Below the pieces are notes generated by a model. That model was not told the origin of the DNA. It saw only the letters and a program-made list of their open reading frames with translations, and did no database searches. The position numbers and the translations under genes were made by a program. A DNA stretch of 5,454 bases from positions 1 to 5,454 of the forward strand of contig CAJTMM010000056.1 of NCBI GenBank assembly GCA_910577465.1, in the 5' to 3' direction. The stretch's first letter is position 1, and every line of letters starts with the position of its first letter. This DNA is from an uncultured Muribaculaceae bacterium. GTDB lineage: Bacteria; Bacteroidota; Bacteroidia; Bacteroidales; Muribaculaceae. Shown here in pieces: positions 4,826 through 5,454 of the stretch.

Positions 4826-5454
4826 ATGGCAAAGAACAACCAACCGGAGACTCGTACCGCAATCGACGACATCAACGATTCTCTCTCAAGCATTGAACAG
4901 AAAGTTCAGAACAATCAAAAGGTAATCATGTGGGTATCTGTGGCAGTTGCCATAGTGGTATGCTTAATATTGGTTTACATCTACGGCATACGCAAACCCG
5001 GTATTGAAGCCGCCAACGACGCTGTAGGTCAGGCAGACCTTGAACTCGCACTCGGCAACGACACCATAGCTCTTCAGCAATATCAGCAGGTAGCCGATGA
5101 GTACGGTTACGAAGGTGGCAACCGCGCCGCCCTCAACGCCGCCATACTCCTCTATCAGCAGGGCAAGTATCAGGAAGCACTCAACTACCTCGATCAATAC
5201 TCATCCTCAGAATCCATTATCGGAGCTTCAAGCAAATCACTCGAAGGCGACTGCTACGTCAACCTCGGTGAGTACGACAAAGCCATCGACTGCTTCCAGG
5301 ATGCAGCTAAGATTTCCGACAACAACCCCCACTACACCCCCTTCTTCCTGATGAAAGAAGCCACCGTGCAGCGTGAGCTCAAAAACTACACTGCCGAAGC
5401 TGCCCTCTACGAACGCATCATCGAAGAATACCCCGAATATGCAGCCGACAGCCG
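4826..5454 (+). CDS. Membrane-anchored tetratricopeptide repeat protein (3' end beyond window)
   Basis: The frame is open from the ATG at 4826 to the window edge: 209 complete codons and no stop. The N-terminus (MAKNNQPETRTAIDDINDSL) is a short cytoplasmic, coiled-coil-like segment (about 11-32). One membrane helix follows at about 33-54 (VIMWVSVAVAIVVCLILVYI), then IRKP and a mostly helical region from about 60 on. TPR-type helix pairs are visible: NRAALNAAILLYQQGKYQEALNYL, then SLEGDCYVNLGEYDKAIDCFQDAAK, then MKEATVQRELKNYTAEAALYERIIEEYPE. The layout resembles YfgM-type proteins (one helix plus a periplasmic TPR domain). YfgM works with SecY/PpiD and envelope chaperones in E. coli, but that role is only an analogy here. 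From memory, Bacteroidales homologues are about 220-230 residues, so only about 20 residues should be missing, and ribH often follows. It is transcribed divergently from the kinase gene. Confidence 0.85.
   Translation, partial: MAKNNQPETRTAIDDINDSLSSIEQKVQNNQKVIMWVSVAVAIVVCLILVYIYGIRKPGIEAANDAVGQADLELALGNDTIALQQYQQVADEYGYEGGNRAALNAAILLYQQGKYQEALNYLDQYSSSESIIGASSKSLEGDCYVNLGEYDKAIDCFQDAAKISDNNPHYTPFFLMKEATVQRELKNYTAEAALYERIIEEYPEYAADS

Noticed and set aside
4964..5351. Open frames overlapping the TPR gene on both strands (4964-5197 minus, 5097-5351 plus)
   Set aside because: The frame from 4826 encodes a membrane helix and clear TPR helices through the window edge; the others give low-complexity T/S/P or V/L/I sequence without domains.

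Overview
The window reads as an ordinary chromosomal segment of a Bacteroidales bacterium, most likely a Muribaculaceae-like lineage. The reasons are three exact copies of the Bacteroidetes -7 promoter box TAnnTTTG placed before genes, start codons without Shine-Dalgarno sequences, free use of the ATA isoleucine codon, and gene families typical of that order (MenA, DUF308, Cytidylate_kin2, a membrane-anchored TPR protein). The taxonomic placement is an inference; no marker gene is present.

Layout: positions 1-75 hold the tail of an upstream transcript, ending in a perfect 11-bp hairpin plus T-run, a textbook intrinsic terminator. A plus-strand unit then starts: a YciO-type Sua5/YciO/YrdC protein (165-782), a 527-residue AAA/ABC-type ATPase with a C-terminal TOPRIM-like DUF4435 region (800-2383), the menaquinone prenyltransferase MenA (2402-3265) and a six-helix DUF308 membrane protein (3333-3917). 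The first three genes are 17 and 18 bp apart and look co-transcribed; DUF308 follows after 67 bp.

A minus-strand Cytidylate_kin2 family kinase (4515-3874) converges on this unit, and its 3' end overlaps the DUF308 coding region by 44 bp. A 310-bp divergent intergenic region (4516-4825) follows. It carries a 73-bp unit repeated 2.15 times in tandem. On the minus strand each full unit contains a consensus-like Bacteroidetes promoter (TTTG-N20-TATTTTTG) aimed at the kinase gene. On the other side a plus-strand promoter drives a single-pass membrane TPR protein (4826 onward), cut by the window edge.

Most of this is core metabolism and envelope function. The items most worth a second look are the promoter-bearing tandem repeat, the OLD-like ATPase/TOPRIM protein embedded among housekeeping genes with an altered Walker B motif, the YciO-type active-site differences, and the hairpin-terminated element at the left edge. 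I see no CRISPR array, tRNA, rRNA, insertion sequence or phage gene, and no clear new multi-gene system.
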